This document shows positions 1 to 9,086 of a stretch of DNA of 64,000 nucleotides, in pieces; positions within the stretch are counted from its first letter, which is position 1; every line of letters begins with the position of its first letter. The DNA lies in assembly GCA_945862145.1 (NCBI GenBank), contig CAMAXE010000017.1, positions 39,606 to 103,605 on the forward strand, in the 5' to 3' direction. The stretch comes from Klebsiella pneumoniae (GTDB taxonomy: Bacteria > Pseudomonadota > Gammaproteobacteria > Pseudomonadales > UBA5518). The position numbers and the translations under genes were made by a program. The notes under the pieces were generated by a model that had not been told where the DNA came from, did not search any database, and was given only the letters and a program-made list of their open reading frames with translations.

Positions 1-204
1 CTTTTTAACGCTACCTGCTTTGCCGGATGCTGGCAACCCCCCAATTCATTTTATTTTCTGTGACCGATGGGCCCTTGGCGTTGGCGAGGTGCAGACTCGC
101 GGCGGGTGTTGCCGCTGACCGCGAGGAAGCGTGTTCGCGGGCGTCCGCTGCGGTGGTGACTTCCCATATACTGAATCGACTCTTGAACCGCCCGGTACGC
201 CGCG

Positions 205-1785
205 ATGCAGACCACCGTGACCCCGATCTTCGGCGACGGCGCGCCCGCCGCCCCCCCTGCGCGACGTGCGCATATCATCGCCGTGACCGGTGGCAAGGGT
301 GGCGTGGGCAAGACCAGCGTCAGCGCCAACCTTGCCGTAAGTCTTGCGCTGCGCGGCAACCGTGTCTGCATCTTCGACGCTGACACGGGTCTTGCGAACA
401 TCAACATCCTGCTGGGCCTGCAGCCCAAAAATACCCTGGAGCAGTTCCTGGACGGCGGGCTCTCCATGCAGGAGCTTCTGGTCGAGGGGCCACGCGGTGT
501 GTGCGTCGTGCCCGGCGCCTCCGGCATCGCCGATTACGCAGATCTCGACCGTCCGCGCCAGCAGGCGCTGCTGAACGGTTTTGCGCAACTCGAGAGCCAG
601 TTCGACTACCTGCTGATCGATACCGCAGCCGGTATCGGCAAGACGGTGGTGGCGTTCGTGCTGGCGGCCGAACACGCGCTACTCGTGGTCTCGCCAGATC
701 CGACCTCGCTCACGGATTCTTTTGCACTCACGCGTGTGCTGAAGCGCAATGGCTACGCCGGTCGCCTGCACGTTGTGGTAAACAATTCCGAGGGCATGGA
801 CGCCGCCAAGAAGGTGTATCAGCGCTTCTCGCAAGCGGTGGAAAAATATCTGCAAGCCACTGTCGAGTGGTTCGGCCACGTCAACGCCGACCGCGCGGTG
901 GTCTCCTCGATCCGCCTGCAGCATCCGGTGGTGCTGGCCCAGCCCGAAGCGCCCGCCAGCCGCTGTTTCACGGCGCTGGCCGCCGCCATGGACGAGCTCT
1001 GCGCCAGCGAGCCGGTGAGTTCTTTCGGTGAGCATCTGCGCGCGCAGGTTCCCGAGGCCGCCGTGGATCCCGCGCGCGTTGCCATGGAGCTCTTCAAGAC
1101 GCCTGAGTCAGAGCTGCCGATGGCGCGCGCCGCCAATCTTGCCGAACTGAACCGCCAGTTCGTCGACTGCATCCAGGGCGAGAAAGGTTCCCCCGAAGAA
1201 CTGGTCGCGGCCATCAAGCCGATCATCGATGCCTTCGTGGCGCGCTTTCAATGTTTCCCGATGGACATGCGCGAGGCGATCTACCGCTACCTCGAGATGG
1301 CGGATCTCCCCGACCAGGAAATCCGCAGTCAGGTGATGCTGCTCGAGCAGCTCTACGAGAAGCGCTACCAGCGCCCGCTGATGGACAAGGAAGACAGCCT
1401 CTTCCGGCTGCTGAACCAGGTGCGCCACTCGGAGCCCGAATTTGCGGATGCGATTTCGCGGCTCCAGCGCAACTACGAGCGGCAGTTCCACCCTGGCCCG
1501 CAACAGGCGCTTGCCTCGCTGGTCGAGCGGTTGCGCCAGTCCGGTGTGCGCGAGGATGATTTCGTCGACTGCATCGAGACGCTACGTCACGCATTCGCCG
1601 AGAATTTCGGCCGCAGCTACACGGTGCCCGATCTCGAACTGCGCGAGAAAGCCGCAGATCTGATCGGCGGAATTCTCGAGCGCGAGACCTCGCGCCAGGC
1701 CACGCTCGCGGTCATTGCGAGCGAGATCGAGCAGTCGTCCACGGCGCAGGAGCGCTTGCAGCAGTTTCTGGACGAGTTGGAGTAG
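205..1785 (+). CDS. MinD/ParA-family (FlhG/FleN-like) ATPase with long C-terminal extension
   Basis: 526 aa. The N-terminal half is a deviant Walker-type ParA/MinD ATPase: GGKGGVGKTS at about residues 29-38, then FDADTGLANINILLG and LIDTAAGIG. This is the layout of MinD and FleN/FlhG, which act as ATP-dependent switches on membranes or polar structures. The ATPase part ends near residue 270. The remaining 250 or so residues are charged and probably helical, with aromatic/basic patches such as EKRYQRPLMDKEDSLFRLL, and are not part of ordinary MinD or FleN. No flagellar or min genes lie next to it in this window, so its role in cell division or flagellar placement is not shown. The ATG at 205 is the only start that keeps the N-terminus short before the P-loop. 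The family is clear; the function is not. Confidence 0.85.
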   Translation: MQTTVTPIFGDGAPAAPPARRAHIIAVTGGKGGVGKTSVSANLAVSLALRGNRVCIFDADTGLANINILLGLQPKNTLEQFLDGGLSMQELLVEGPRGVCVVPGASGIADYADLDRPRQQALLNGFAQLESQFDYLLIDTAAGIGKTVVAFVLAAEHALLVVSPDPTSLTDSFALTRVLKRNGYAGRLHVVVNNSEGMDAAKKVYQRFSQAVEKYLQATVEWFGHVNADRAVVSSIRLQHPVVLAQPEAPASRCFTALAAAMDELCASEPVSSFGEHLRAQVPEAAVDPARVAMELFKTPESELPMARAANLAELNRQFVDCIQGEKGSPEELVAAIKPIIDAFVARFQCFPMDMREAIYRYLEMADLPDQEIRSQVMLLEQLYEKRYQRPLMDKEDSLFRLLNQVRHSEPEFADAISRLQRNYERQFHPGPQQALASLVERLRQSGVREDDFVDCIETLRHAFAENFGRSYTVPDLELREKAADLIGGILERETSRQATLAVIASEIEQSSTAQERLQQFLDELE

Positions 1786-1848
1786 GTACCTGGCTCAAGC
1801 CGGACGGCAAATGCCTGGGTGCAATCGCGCCCACGCTGGAAGAGCAGG

Positions 1849-3021
1849 TTATTGACTCTCTTTTTGCGAGCTTTCCGCAGCGTCACCCTGCTCTCGTAAC
1901 CAGCCGAAACGCGCGAACAGATCGTCCAGTTCGGTGTCTATCCGTTGGCGCAGGGCTTCGTCTTTCAGACCTTCGTACTCGTGCTTGCTGCGAAACGAGA
2001 GGGCGTGCTGGCGCTCGCCTTCGAGGTACTCGTCGAAGGCCGGCGATACGGAAAGGCCGAAGCGACGGTACAGATCGAGCACCACGGCCTTGGGGTCGGC
2101 CAGCAGGTCCTCGAAACGTACCATGGCGCAGCGATCCGTCGGCATGTCGTCTGCCACATCCACGGCGTAGCGGAACTGCTCGATCATCTTTTCCCGGAAT
2201 TGCCGCGCCTCGGTCTCGATGACCGCCTCGGATGCGCCCATGTTGCGCCAGTACCATGACATCAGGTCGATCAGGCTGGGGATGCATTCGTAGGGATGAC
2301 GCATCATCACCACGAAGCGAGCACCGGGAAATGTCTCGGCGAGCGCTCGCATTTTCAGCGTGAACTGCGGGCTTTTGGCGCAGTGGATTAACGTCGGCCC
2401 GTTGGTGTAGAGCTGGCGCTTGATCATGTCGCGGTACCAGCCAACGATCCGGCGCCGGTCCTGCTCGGGCATTTTGTCGGTGTCGTAGAGGTACCCCAGT
2501 TCCGGGTACGGGAAGGGCCAGATCAGCGACAGGGCGCTGAAGTTGTGGAGCATGATGAAGTCATCCTCCTCCGAACCGGTCGACTGCCAGTCGTGAAGCT
2601 TTCGCACCTCCTCGAGTGAGGCTCCTTCCTTGGCCTGGAACCAGCGCGCACCTGCACCACCGAAGCAGCGACGGTCGATCAAGGCAATGACCTGAAACAT
2701 TTTCTTCTGCACCACGGCGGGCATCAGGAGTTCGTAGGTCTTGAAGTAGCTGAACCTGCCCTGATCGGCGGTCAGCAGGCGGTGCAAGTGGGTGGTGCCA
2801 CTGCGGCCGTTACCGATGATGAATATCGGCGGTTGCGGTTTCACGTTGCGCCAGCCCCGGAACAGCAGGTTGTCCAGCGCCAGCGCCAGTGCGGAGACCG
2901 CTGACATCACGGTAAGGCCACCGAATACACCGAACAGAAAAAGCTTGCGCTTGCCCGCGCTGCGTTCGCGCGCGATGAGTTTGGCCAGACGTCCCCAGGT
3001 CGCGAAATCGAAATAAGCCAC
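1849..3021 (-). CDS. Sulfotransferase family protein (Sulfotransfer_3 type), membrane-anchored
   Basis: 390 aa, GTG start preceded by GAGG 7 bases upstream. The PAPS-binding loop is visible as FIIGNGRSGTTHLHRLL near residue 68, and the 3'-phosphate-binding region as RFVVMMRHPYECIPSL near residue 236. These are the two signature elements of PAPS-dependent sulfotransferases. A hydrophobic stretch before the P-loop (about residues 27-50) suggests a single membrane anchor. It begins 9 bases after the LLM oxidoreductase gene and is the last member of the leftward run behind lon. The acceptor substrate cannot be read from the sequence; lipid, steroid or polysaccharide acceptors are all possible for this family. 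Confidence 0.85.
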   Translation of the reverse strand: MAYFDFATWGRLAKLIARERSAGKRKLFLFGVFGGLTVMSAVSALALALDNLLFRGWRNVKPQPPIFIIGNGRSGTTHLHRLLTADQGRFSYFKTYELLMPAVVQKKMFQVIALIDRRCFGGAGARWFQAKEGASLEEVRKLHDWQSTGSEEDDFIMLHNFSALSLIWPFPYPELGYLYDTDKMPEQDRRRIVGWYRDMIKRQLYTNGPTLIHCAKSPQFTLKMRALAETFPGARFVVMMRHPYECIPSLIDLMSWYWRNMGASEAVIETEARQFREKMIEQFRYAVDVADDMPTDRCAMVRFEDLLADPKAVVLDLYRRFGLSVSPAFDEYLEGERQHALSFRSKHEYEGLKDEALRQRIDTELDDLFARFGWLREQGDAAESSQKESQ

Positions 3022-3030
3022 GCTGCGCCC

Positions 3031-3903
3031 TCAGGAAACCGTACTGGTCAGACCGACGCGGGCCAGCGCTTCGAGATGCCGCCGGCGTGCGGTGAGGTCC
3101 CGACGAGTGGGGTCGAGCGGTGCGGGAGGGTGGATGAGCAACGTCACGCCGACTTCGGCCAAGTGCTCTATCGTCTCGCGGTCGAGGGGCTCGTTGATGG
3201 CCAGAGTCACTTCGAAAGGGTATTCGCCAGCATGCTCTCCGGCTGCGGCTCTGGCGGCGAGTACCTGCGCTACCCGCGCGGGGACTTCGGCCCGTGGGTA
3301 GTTGACGCCAATCCAGCCGTCGTGGCGCGCCGCGCGTCGCAGAGCGGCCTCCGAATGTCCTCCCACCAGAATTGGCGGAACCCGCCGGGGCGTGGGCGAC
3401 ATGTAGAGCGGAGGCACCGTGTAAAACCTGCCCTGATGCTCGACCGGACCCGGGCTCAGGAGCTTCTCGATCAGCGCGAGCATTTCATCGGTGCGCGCCC
3501 CTCTGCCCTCGAAGGCCTGACCGGTCAGTTCGAACTCCTCACGCATCCAACCCAGACCCACGCCGATCATCACGCGGTCACCCGACAGCACCGCCGCAGT
3601 GGCGAGCGCCTTGGCCGCGGTGAAGGGATCCCGCGCGGGCAGTATGTACACCGAGCTCAGGACGTTCAGCCGCGTCGTGGCCTGAGTGATTGCTGCGGCC
3701 GCCACCCATACATCCGGGTACGGCGTTTCCGGAGCAGCTGCCATCAGCCCGTCTGCGCTGTAGGGATAGGACGAGGCAATGCTCACGGGACGGACAAGGT
3801 GATCGCTGAGCGAAACCCCGGCGAATCCCAGGTCCTCCGCCACGCGCGCCAGTTCCACCAGTTCCTCGGTGGGGGTGCGCGCTAACGACTGGAATATTTT
3901 CAT
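3031..3903 (-). CDS. LLM-class F420-/flavin-dependent oxidoreductase (TIGR03619-like)
   Basis: 290 aa from the ATG at 3903; a GTG lies one codon upstream. Luciferase-like monooxygenase fold: a barrel-type sequence with VELARVAEDLGFAGVSLSDH at the N-terminus, VMIGVGLGWMREEFE, and PPILVGGHSEAALRRAARH, the typical flavin-phosphate region of TIGR03619 proteins. These enzymes use reduced F420 or FMN; which one cannot be told here. The start overlaps the stop of the EthD-like gene (GTGATGA), so translation is probably coupled. The neighbours (EthD, DUF1214, sulfotransferase) suggest oxidation of a hydrophobic or aromatic/steroid-like compound, but this is inference. Confidence 0.82.
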   Translation of the reverse strand: MKIFQSLARTPTEELVELARVAEDLGFAGVSLSDHLVRPVSIASSYPYSADGLMAAAPETPYPDVWVAAAAITQATTRLNVLSSVYILPARDPFTAAKALATAAVLSGDRVMIGVGLGWMREEFELTGQAFEGRGARTDEMLALIEKLLSPGPVEHQGRFYTVPPLYMSPTPRRVPPILVGGHSEAALRRAARHDGWIGVNYPRAEVPARVAQVLAARAAAGEHAGEYPFEVTLAINEPLDRETIEHLAEVGVTLLIHPPAPLDPTRRDLTARRRHLEALARVGLTSTVS

Positions 3904-4553
3904 CACACCTGTCCGGATAGATCACGGTGAACTGTAAGCGAAGTAAAGGCGCCGGTACGGCTGTCGTCGAGGAACCGCGCTGCGTCGGCAGCGCCCCGCG
4001 CCGCATCCTCGGGGTGGTCCTGATAGCGCTCCCGGAAGTGCTCGAAAGACCTGAAGTGCATGCTGGCAATGCCATCGATCGGTTGTCCGTGAAGACACTC
4101 GAGGACCACGTTCTGCTGGTACGCCATCAGGGCGACGCTGAAGGACTGCGCCACTGCCGCGTGCGGTCCAAGCCAGTATTCGCGGAATGCCTGCGGTGTT
4201 AGTCCGGCACGCCGGTGGCACAAGGACAGCATACGGAGCCCGGGTGTTGGTGCTCCGATCGGTGTGGACGGCAGCGCGATCGGCTCGAATTCCTCAACGG
4301 ACACGGCAGTGAGTATGCCCGCAGTTGGCCAGAGAGCCTCGAGGCTGCGGGTGACGTCGCCGCGCTCCACCGAGGGGTCCGTCCACGCCTCGAGCACGGC
4401 GCCCAGCCCCGGCGGGAAGGCGCCCGGAACATCGACGCGCACACTCGATGCGCAACGCCGCAGGCCAGGCATGGCGAGCAGCCTGGCAACGATATCGGCC
4501 ATCCCGGTCGGCGAGGCCGCAGCCTCCACGTCCAGCACGATCATGATTTTCAT
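3903..4553 (-). CDS. EthD-domain (dimeric alpha/beta-barrel) protein
   Basis: 216 aa. The second half carries an EthD-like segment (CHRRAGLTPQAFREYWLGPH, about residues 113-132), followed by the typical YQQN strand and a C-terminal FRSFEHFRERY stretch. EthD proteins are small ferredoxin-like dimers often found beside P450 or oxidative degradation genes; their exact reaction is usually unknown. The ATG overlaps the stop of the preceding DUF1214 gene by the ATGA arrangement, and its own stop overlaps the LLM start. It is therefore in the middle of a tightly coupled set. Confidence 0.75.
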   Translation of the reverse strand: MKIMIVLDVEAAASPTGMADIVARLLAMPGLRRCASSVRVDVPGAFPPGLGAVLEAWTDPSVERGDVTRSLEALWPTAGILTAVSVEEFEPIALPSTPIGAPTPGLRMLSLCHRRAGLTPQAFREYWLGPHAAVAQSFSVALMAYQQNVVLECLHGQPIDGIASMHFRSFEHFRERYQDHPEDAARGAADAARFLDDSRTGAFTSLTVHRDLSGQV

Positions 4554-5668
4554 CAGGCGTTGGCTGGGCTAACCGGGCTGCTGCTGGATATCACCGTGCA
4601 CACCGGCACCGGATGGCTGTCGGCTTGCACCCAGCGCAGCAGCAGCGCGCCGCTGCGATGCCCTGCGGTGTCGATCCAGTCGCCGAGCCCCGTATCCCTG
4701 GCGGAAATGGCGATACGCACCTGGCCATCGGGGCCGGGATGCGCGGTTGCTGCATTGACGCTGACCTTGTGATGGCGGTAGTCGGGGGTTTCCAGCCAGT
4801 AGTTGTAGAGCGTCAGGCTCCAGTATTCGCAGGCGGGAGGCGTGAATTCGACCAGCAAGACCTCGTGTTCGTCCAAGGCCCAGCCGCCCGTGACGTAGGC
4901 GTAGGCCGGGTCTGCATGCACGGCGTCCATCCGCGCCCGATCCATGAGCTGCATCTGGTTTGGTCGGCTGGCGAATTCCCTGGACCACTCGGCAAACACC
5001 TGGGCTGAGCCGAGGACATAACGGCCTGCTGCCGCCAGCCCGCGCCGCAGGTCCGGGGGCTTGAGCGGCGGCGGTGGGCCATCGGCGTCGACCCGCTCGA
5101 TCGCGAGCTCCGCAAGAACCTCCACCGAGCGGTCGAGACAGAGTTGGCGAATCATCAGGCGGTGGGTTTCCGGATCCATCGGCAGCCAATTCCCGGGGCG
5201 TGGCTCGACGCTCACTGCAATCTCGAAGGTGCCGTCGGCGTTCAACTGCAGCTGGGAGGCGTCGAGGCTACCGCCGCGGCCAGATCGGCCGCTGCGACCG
5301 TAGTCGCCCCCGTAGTAGGTGGCGAAACTGAGGAACACCACGGTGCCGCGTTTGCCGCGTATCCGGTATTCGTGCGCGCCATTGATCGCCGCCAGCAAGG
5401 CGACCTGGTCGGGATTATCGAACCCCGGCCCCTTGATCGTTTCGTGGTTGCCGCGCAGCAGTGCGGGCGCTTCAGGGGAGCGATACTCGATGTGTTGCTC
5501 GAGCGCGCTACGGGCCAAGCGCGTGAGATATCTGTGGCCTTCGGCCACGCTGAGGTCATCGAGTGCCGATGCGGCAACGCGCAGCACCTCTCCCGCTGCA
5601 AGCAGATCAGCGCAAAAAGCCGCCCATGCACTGCCATCTCGCAGCGCCATCAGATCGTCGATCTCCAT
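4553..5668 (-). CDS. DUF1214-domain protein
   Basis: 371 aa from the ATG at 5668, which has GAGG eight bases upstream. The reading frame stays open further upstream, but that part overlaps the 3' end of lon and has no ribosome-binding signal. The C-terminal half has the pattern of DUF1214 proteins: an LYNYWLETPDYRHHKVSVN segment, then a beta-rich end with DGQVRIAISARD. No catalytic residues are known to me for this family, and I do not assign a reaction. It lies 31 bases after lon and overlaps the EthD-like gene, so it probably shares their transcript. Confidence 0.7.
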   Translation of the reverse strand: MEIDDLMALRDGSAWAAFCADLLAAGEVLRVAASALDDLSVAEGHRYLTRLARSALEQHIEYRSPEAPALLRGNHETIKGPGFDNPDQVALLAAINGAHEYRIRGKRGTVVFLSFATYYGGDYGRSGRSGRGGSLDASQLQLNADGTFEIAVSVEPRPGNWLPMDPETHRLMIRQLCLDRSVEVLAELAIERVDADGPPPPLKPPDLRRGLAAAGRYVLGSAQVFAEWSREFASRPNQMQLMDRARMDAVHADPAYAYVTGGWALDEHEVLLVEFTPPACEYWSLTLYNYWLETPDYRHHKVSVNAATAHPGPDGQVRIAISARDTGLGDWIDTAGHRSGALLLRWVQADSHPVPVCTVISSSSPVSPANA

Positions 5669-5699
5669 CGCAATGACCTCGCGTGCTCTCGCTAATGCC

Positions 5700-8093
5700 C
5701 TACCGTTTAAACACCACCCCGAACACATCCTCGTAGTTCCCCGCGAAATGCACCGTGAAGCCTTCGCGCAGGTATTCCGGCAACTCCTCGAAGTCCTTGC
5801 GGTTGGCATCCGGCAGCACCAGTTCGCGGATGCCCACCCGGCGGGCGGCGATCACTTTCTCGCGGATGCCGCCCACGGGCAGCACCTGGCCGGTGAGCGT
5901 GAGTTCGCCGGTCATGGCCAAGGGGCGGGCGATGCGCTGGTTGCGCGCCAGCGAGAGCAGCGCCGTGGCCATGGTGACACCGGCGCTGGGGCCGTCCTTG
6001 GGCGTTGCGCCTTCGGGCACGTGCAGGTGCACCAGGGATTCGTCGAAGAACTTCGCGTCCGCGCCGAAGTGCTCGAGGTGTGACATCGCGTAGCTGTAGG
6101 CGATTTCCGCGGATTCGCGCATCACCTCGCCGAGCCTGCCGGTCTGCTTGAAGCCGCGGCTCAGCGAGTGCACGCGCGTGGCCTCCACCGGCAGCGTGGC
6201 GCCACCCATGGATGTCCACGCAAGGCCCGTGACCACACCGACACCGCGCTGGGGTTTTTCCCTGGCGAAGATCGGCGCACCGAGCATCTTCTCCACCTCG
6301 GGCTTGCCGATGGACAGCTTTGCCTTGGGGTTCTCGACGAGCTTGACCACGCTTTTGCGCACCAGGCCCGCGAGTTTCTTTTCGAGGTTGCGTACACCCG
6401 CTTCGCGCGCGTAGCCGTCGATCACATGGCGCAGTGCGGCGTCACTGATCTTCAGCGTGGTGCCTTTTACGCCCGCGCGCTCCAGCAGCCGCGGCCAGAG
6501 ATGGTTCTTCGCGATCGCGAGTTTTTCCTCGGCGATATAGCCCGCGAGGCGGATCACTTCCATGCGGTCGAGCAGCGGGCCAGGGATGGTGTCCAGCTGG
6601 TTCGCGGTGCACACGAACAGCACCTTCGAGAGATCCACGCGCAGGTCGAGGTAGTGGTCGAGGAACTCGGCGTTCTGCTCCGGATCGAGCGCTTCCAGTA
6701 GCGCCGAGGCGGGGTCGCCCTGGTAGCTCGCGCCGATCTTGTCGATCTCGTCCAACATGATCACGGGGTTGGCCACCTTCACCTGCTTCAGCGCCTGCAC
6801 GAACTTGCCGGGCATGGCGCCGATGTAGGTGCGACGGTGGCCCTTGATCTCGGCCTCGTCGCGCATGCCGCCCAGCGAGAAGCGGTAGAACTCGCGCCCC
6901 AACGCGTTGGCGATCGAGCGGCCGATGGACGTCTTGCCCACGCCGGGGGGGCCTGCGAGCAGGATGATCGAGCCGCTGATCTCGCCCTTCCACGCGCCCA
7001 CGGCGATGAACTCCAGGATGCGCTCCTTCACGTCCTCCAGCCCGTCGTGTTCGCGCGCCAGCACGTCGCGCGCGTGCGCCAGGTCAAGCTTGTCGGTGGA
7101 GTGCACGCCCCAGGGCACCGAGGTGGCCCAGTCGAGGTAGTTGCGCGTCACGCCGTACTCGGGCGAGCCGGTTTCCAGGACGGCCAGTTTCTCCAGTTCA
7201 TCCTTTATGCGTTCGGCCACGACAGGCGGCGGCTTGAGTGCCGCCATGCGGGTCTCGAATTTCTCGGCATCGGCGCTGCGGTCGTCCTTGGAAAGCCCGA
7301 GTTCCTGTTTTATGACTTTCAGCTGCTCTTTCAGGAAGAACTCGCGCTGCCGCTCGCTCACCGTCTCGTTTACCTGGCTGCTGATCTTGTCCTGCAGCCG
7401 TGCGACCTCGATTTCCTTCTTCAACAGCGGCAGCACGATCCGCATACGGTCGAGTACGTCCAGCGTTTCCAGCACATCCTGCAGTTCGCGGCCCTTGGCG
7501 CTGGTGAGCGTGGCGGCAAAGTCCGTGAGCGGGGAGGGATCCTCCGGACTGAAGCGCATCAGGTAATGCTTCAGCTCCTCGTTATAGAGAGGGTTCAGCG
7601 GCACCAGTTCCTTGATGGCACCCACCATTGCGAGCGCGTAAGCGCGGGTTTCATCGTCTTTTTTCAGGTAAGTGCGCGGGTGCTCCACCTGCACCACGAA
7701 AGGCGCCTTGCGGTTGATCCAGCGCTTGATCTTGATGCGCCCGAGGCCCTGCGAGATGAACTGCACGCGGCGTCCGTCTCCAGAGGCATTCAGCAGCCGC
7801 ACCGAGCAGCCGATGGCGGGTATGTCCTCGGCGCGGATCGAGTTCAGATCCTGCGATTCGACGAAGAACAGGCCCATCACCTTGTGTTCGGTCTCGGCCA
7901 CCCGTTGGATGGTCTGACCCCACTGTTCGGCATCGGCCATCATCGGCTGGATCTGCGCCGGCATGAACGGCCGCGTAGTCACCGGCATCAGGTAGAGAAT
8001 GTCCGGGAGCGTCTGCTCCGGGATGGTCAGGCTGTTGTGCGGGGAAGAGTCAGGCGACTCGGGGCCGGCATCTGGGGTCTCGGACTCTGCCAT
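5700..8093 (-). CDS. lon: ATP-dependent Lon-type protease (AsrA-like paralogue)
   Basis: 797 aa, close to Escherichia coli Lon in length. Order of domains: N-terminal LON substrate-binding region, coiled-coil segment (KISSQVNETVSERQREFFLK), AAA+ module with Walker A GPPGVGKTSIGRSIA, and a C-terminal Ser/Lys peptidase. Catalytic residues are Ser703 in KDGPSAGVTM and Lys746 in GGIREKVIAA. The N-terminus (LYLMPVTTRPFMPAQIQP) departs from the usual housekeeping Lon start and recalls the second Lon of Pseudomonas (AsrA), which is heat-shock linked; this comparison is from memory. The ATG at 8093 has GGAG seven bases upstream. It degrades misfolded and regulatory proteins in the cytosol. Confidence 0.93.
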   Translation of the reverse strand: MAESETPDAGPESPDSSPHNSLTIPEQTLPDILYLMPVTTRPFMPAQIQPMMADAEQWGQTIQRVAETEHKVMGLFFVESQDLNSIRAEDIPAIGCSVRLLNASGDGRRVQFISQGLGRIKIKRWINRKAPFVVQVEHPRTYLKKDDETRAYALAMVGAIKELVPLNPLYNEELKHYLMRFSPEDPSPLTDFAATLTSAKGRELQDVLETLDVLDRMRIVLPLLKKEIEVARLQDKISSQVNETVSERQREFFLKEQLKVIKQELGLSKDDRSADAEKFETRMAALKPPPVVAERIKDELEKLAVLETGSPEYGVTRNYLDWATSVPWGVHSTDKLDLAHARDVLAREHDGLEDVKERILEFIAVGAWKGEISGSIILLAGPPGVGKTSIGRSIANALGREFYRFSLGGMRDEAEIKGHRRTYIGAMPGKFVQALKQVKVANPVIMLDEIDKIGASYQGDPASALLEALDPEQNAEFLDHYLDLRVDLSKVLFVCTANQLDTIPGPLLDRMEVIRLAGYIAEEKLAIAKNHLWPRLLERAGVKGTTLKISDAALRHVIDGYAREAGVRNLEKKLAGLVRKSVVKLVENPKAKLSIGKPEVEKMLGAPIFAREKPQRGVGVVTGLAWTSMGGATLPVEATRVHSLSRGFKQTGRLGEVMRESAEIAYSYAMSHLEHFGADAKFFDESLVHLHVPEGATPKDGPSAGVTMATALLSLARNQRIARPLAMTGELTLTGQVLPVGGIREKVIAARRVGIRELVLPDANRKDFEELPEYLREGFTVHFAGNYEDVFGVVFKR

Positions 8094-8176
8094 GGAGCGT
8101 CTCCGTTGCGAACATCCGGGATATGGGGCCTCGCGTAGACTACTTCAACGTCGCCCCGATCCCAAGGAACCCGCTC

Positions 8177-9070
8177 ATGCGCTGCCTGCTCACTGGAGGG
8201 ACCGGGTTCATCGGCGCGGCGCTGTGCCGCCGTCTTGCTGCGGGCGGTGCGGTTCTCACCGTGCTCACCCGCGAACCTGCTCGCGCGGCGACGCGCTTGC
8301 CGCCGGGCACGCGCTGCATCGGGCATCTTGCCGAGCTCGGACCTGCGGATGCCTTCGATGCGGTCATCAACCTGGCGGGCGAACCCATCGCCAGCGGACG
8401 CTGGACACCGGCCCGCAAGCGCCTGCTGGCCGCGAGTCGCATCGACCTCACCCGTGAGTTGGTGGATTGGATGGAGCGCGCCGCGTCGCGCCCGGCGGTG
8501 CTGATCAGTGCCTCGGCCATCGGTTTCTACGGTGATCAGGGCGATGTCGCCGTGACCGAGGACAGTGCTCCGAACGATGAGTACCAGCACCAACTCTGCC
8601 GCGACTGGGAGCAGGCCGCGCTGCGGGCGCAGGCGATCGGCGTGCGCACTGCGGTGCTGCGGATCGGGCTGGTGGTGGGAGCCGGTGGTGGTTTTCTGCA
8701 GCGCATGCTGCCGCCGTTTCGACTCGGGCTGGGCGGCCCGGTCGGGAGCGGGCGCCAGTGGATGAGCTGGGTACACCGCGATGACGTTCTGGGGATCATC
8801 GAGCTGCTGCTCGCGCGCGGTGATCTCGCGGGGGTTTTCAATGTCACGGCGCCAGCGCCGGTCACCTCGAAAGCGTTTGCCAGTGCGCTTGGTCGCGCGC
8901 TACGCCGGCCAGCGGTGATGCCGCTGCCGGCAGGCGTGCTGCAGCTGGCTTTCGGGGAGATGTCGCGATTGCTGCTCACTGGCCAGCGTGTATTGCCTGC
9001 CCGTCTGCAGGCGGCGGGTTATGCGTTCCGGTTTCCGGACATTGACGGCGCCCTGCGCGAGGCGCTGTGA
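8177..9070 (+). CDS. TIGR01777-family NAD(P)-binding epimerase (YfcH-like SDR)
   Basis: 297 aa from the ATG at 8177, preceded by AAGGA; upstream in-frame codons lack a ribosome-binding site. Extended SDR fold: the dinucleotide loop GGTGFIG is right at the N-terminus, followed by NLAGEPIASGRWTPARK and SASAIGFYGDQGD, which are hallmarks of TIGR01777 (sugar epimerase-like) proteins. The C-terminal end carries the DUF1731-like tail. The substrate is unknown for the family. It is divergent from lon, and both promoters must lie in the 83 bases between them. Confidence 0.85.
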   Translation: MRCLLTGGTGFIGAALCRRLAAGGAVLTVLTREPARAATRLPPGTRCIGHLAELGPADAFDAVINLAGEPIASGRWTPARKRLLAASRIDLTRELVDWMERAASRPAVLISASAIGFYGDQGDVAVTEDSAPNDEYQHQLCRDWEQAALRAQAIGVRTAVLRIGLVVGAGGGFLQRMLPPFRLGLGGPVGSGRQWMSWVHRDDVLGIIELLLARGDLAGVFNVTAPAPVTSKAFASALGRALRRPAVMPLPAGVLQLAFGEMSRLLLTGQRVLPARLQAAGYAFRFPDIDGALREAL

Positions 9071-9086
9071 GGCCTCGCGAACGCGC

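Noticed and set aside
6837..8138. Plus-strand open frame of 433 codons opposite lon
   Set aside because: Shadow of lon in the opposite strand; composition is not protein-like.
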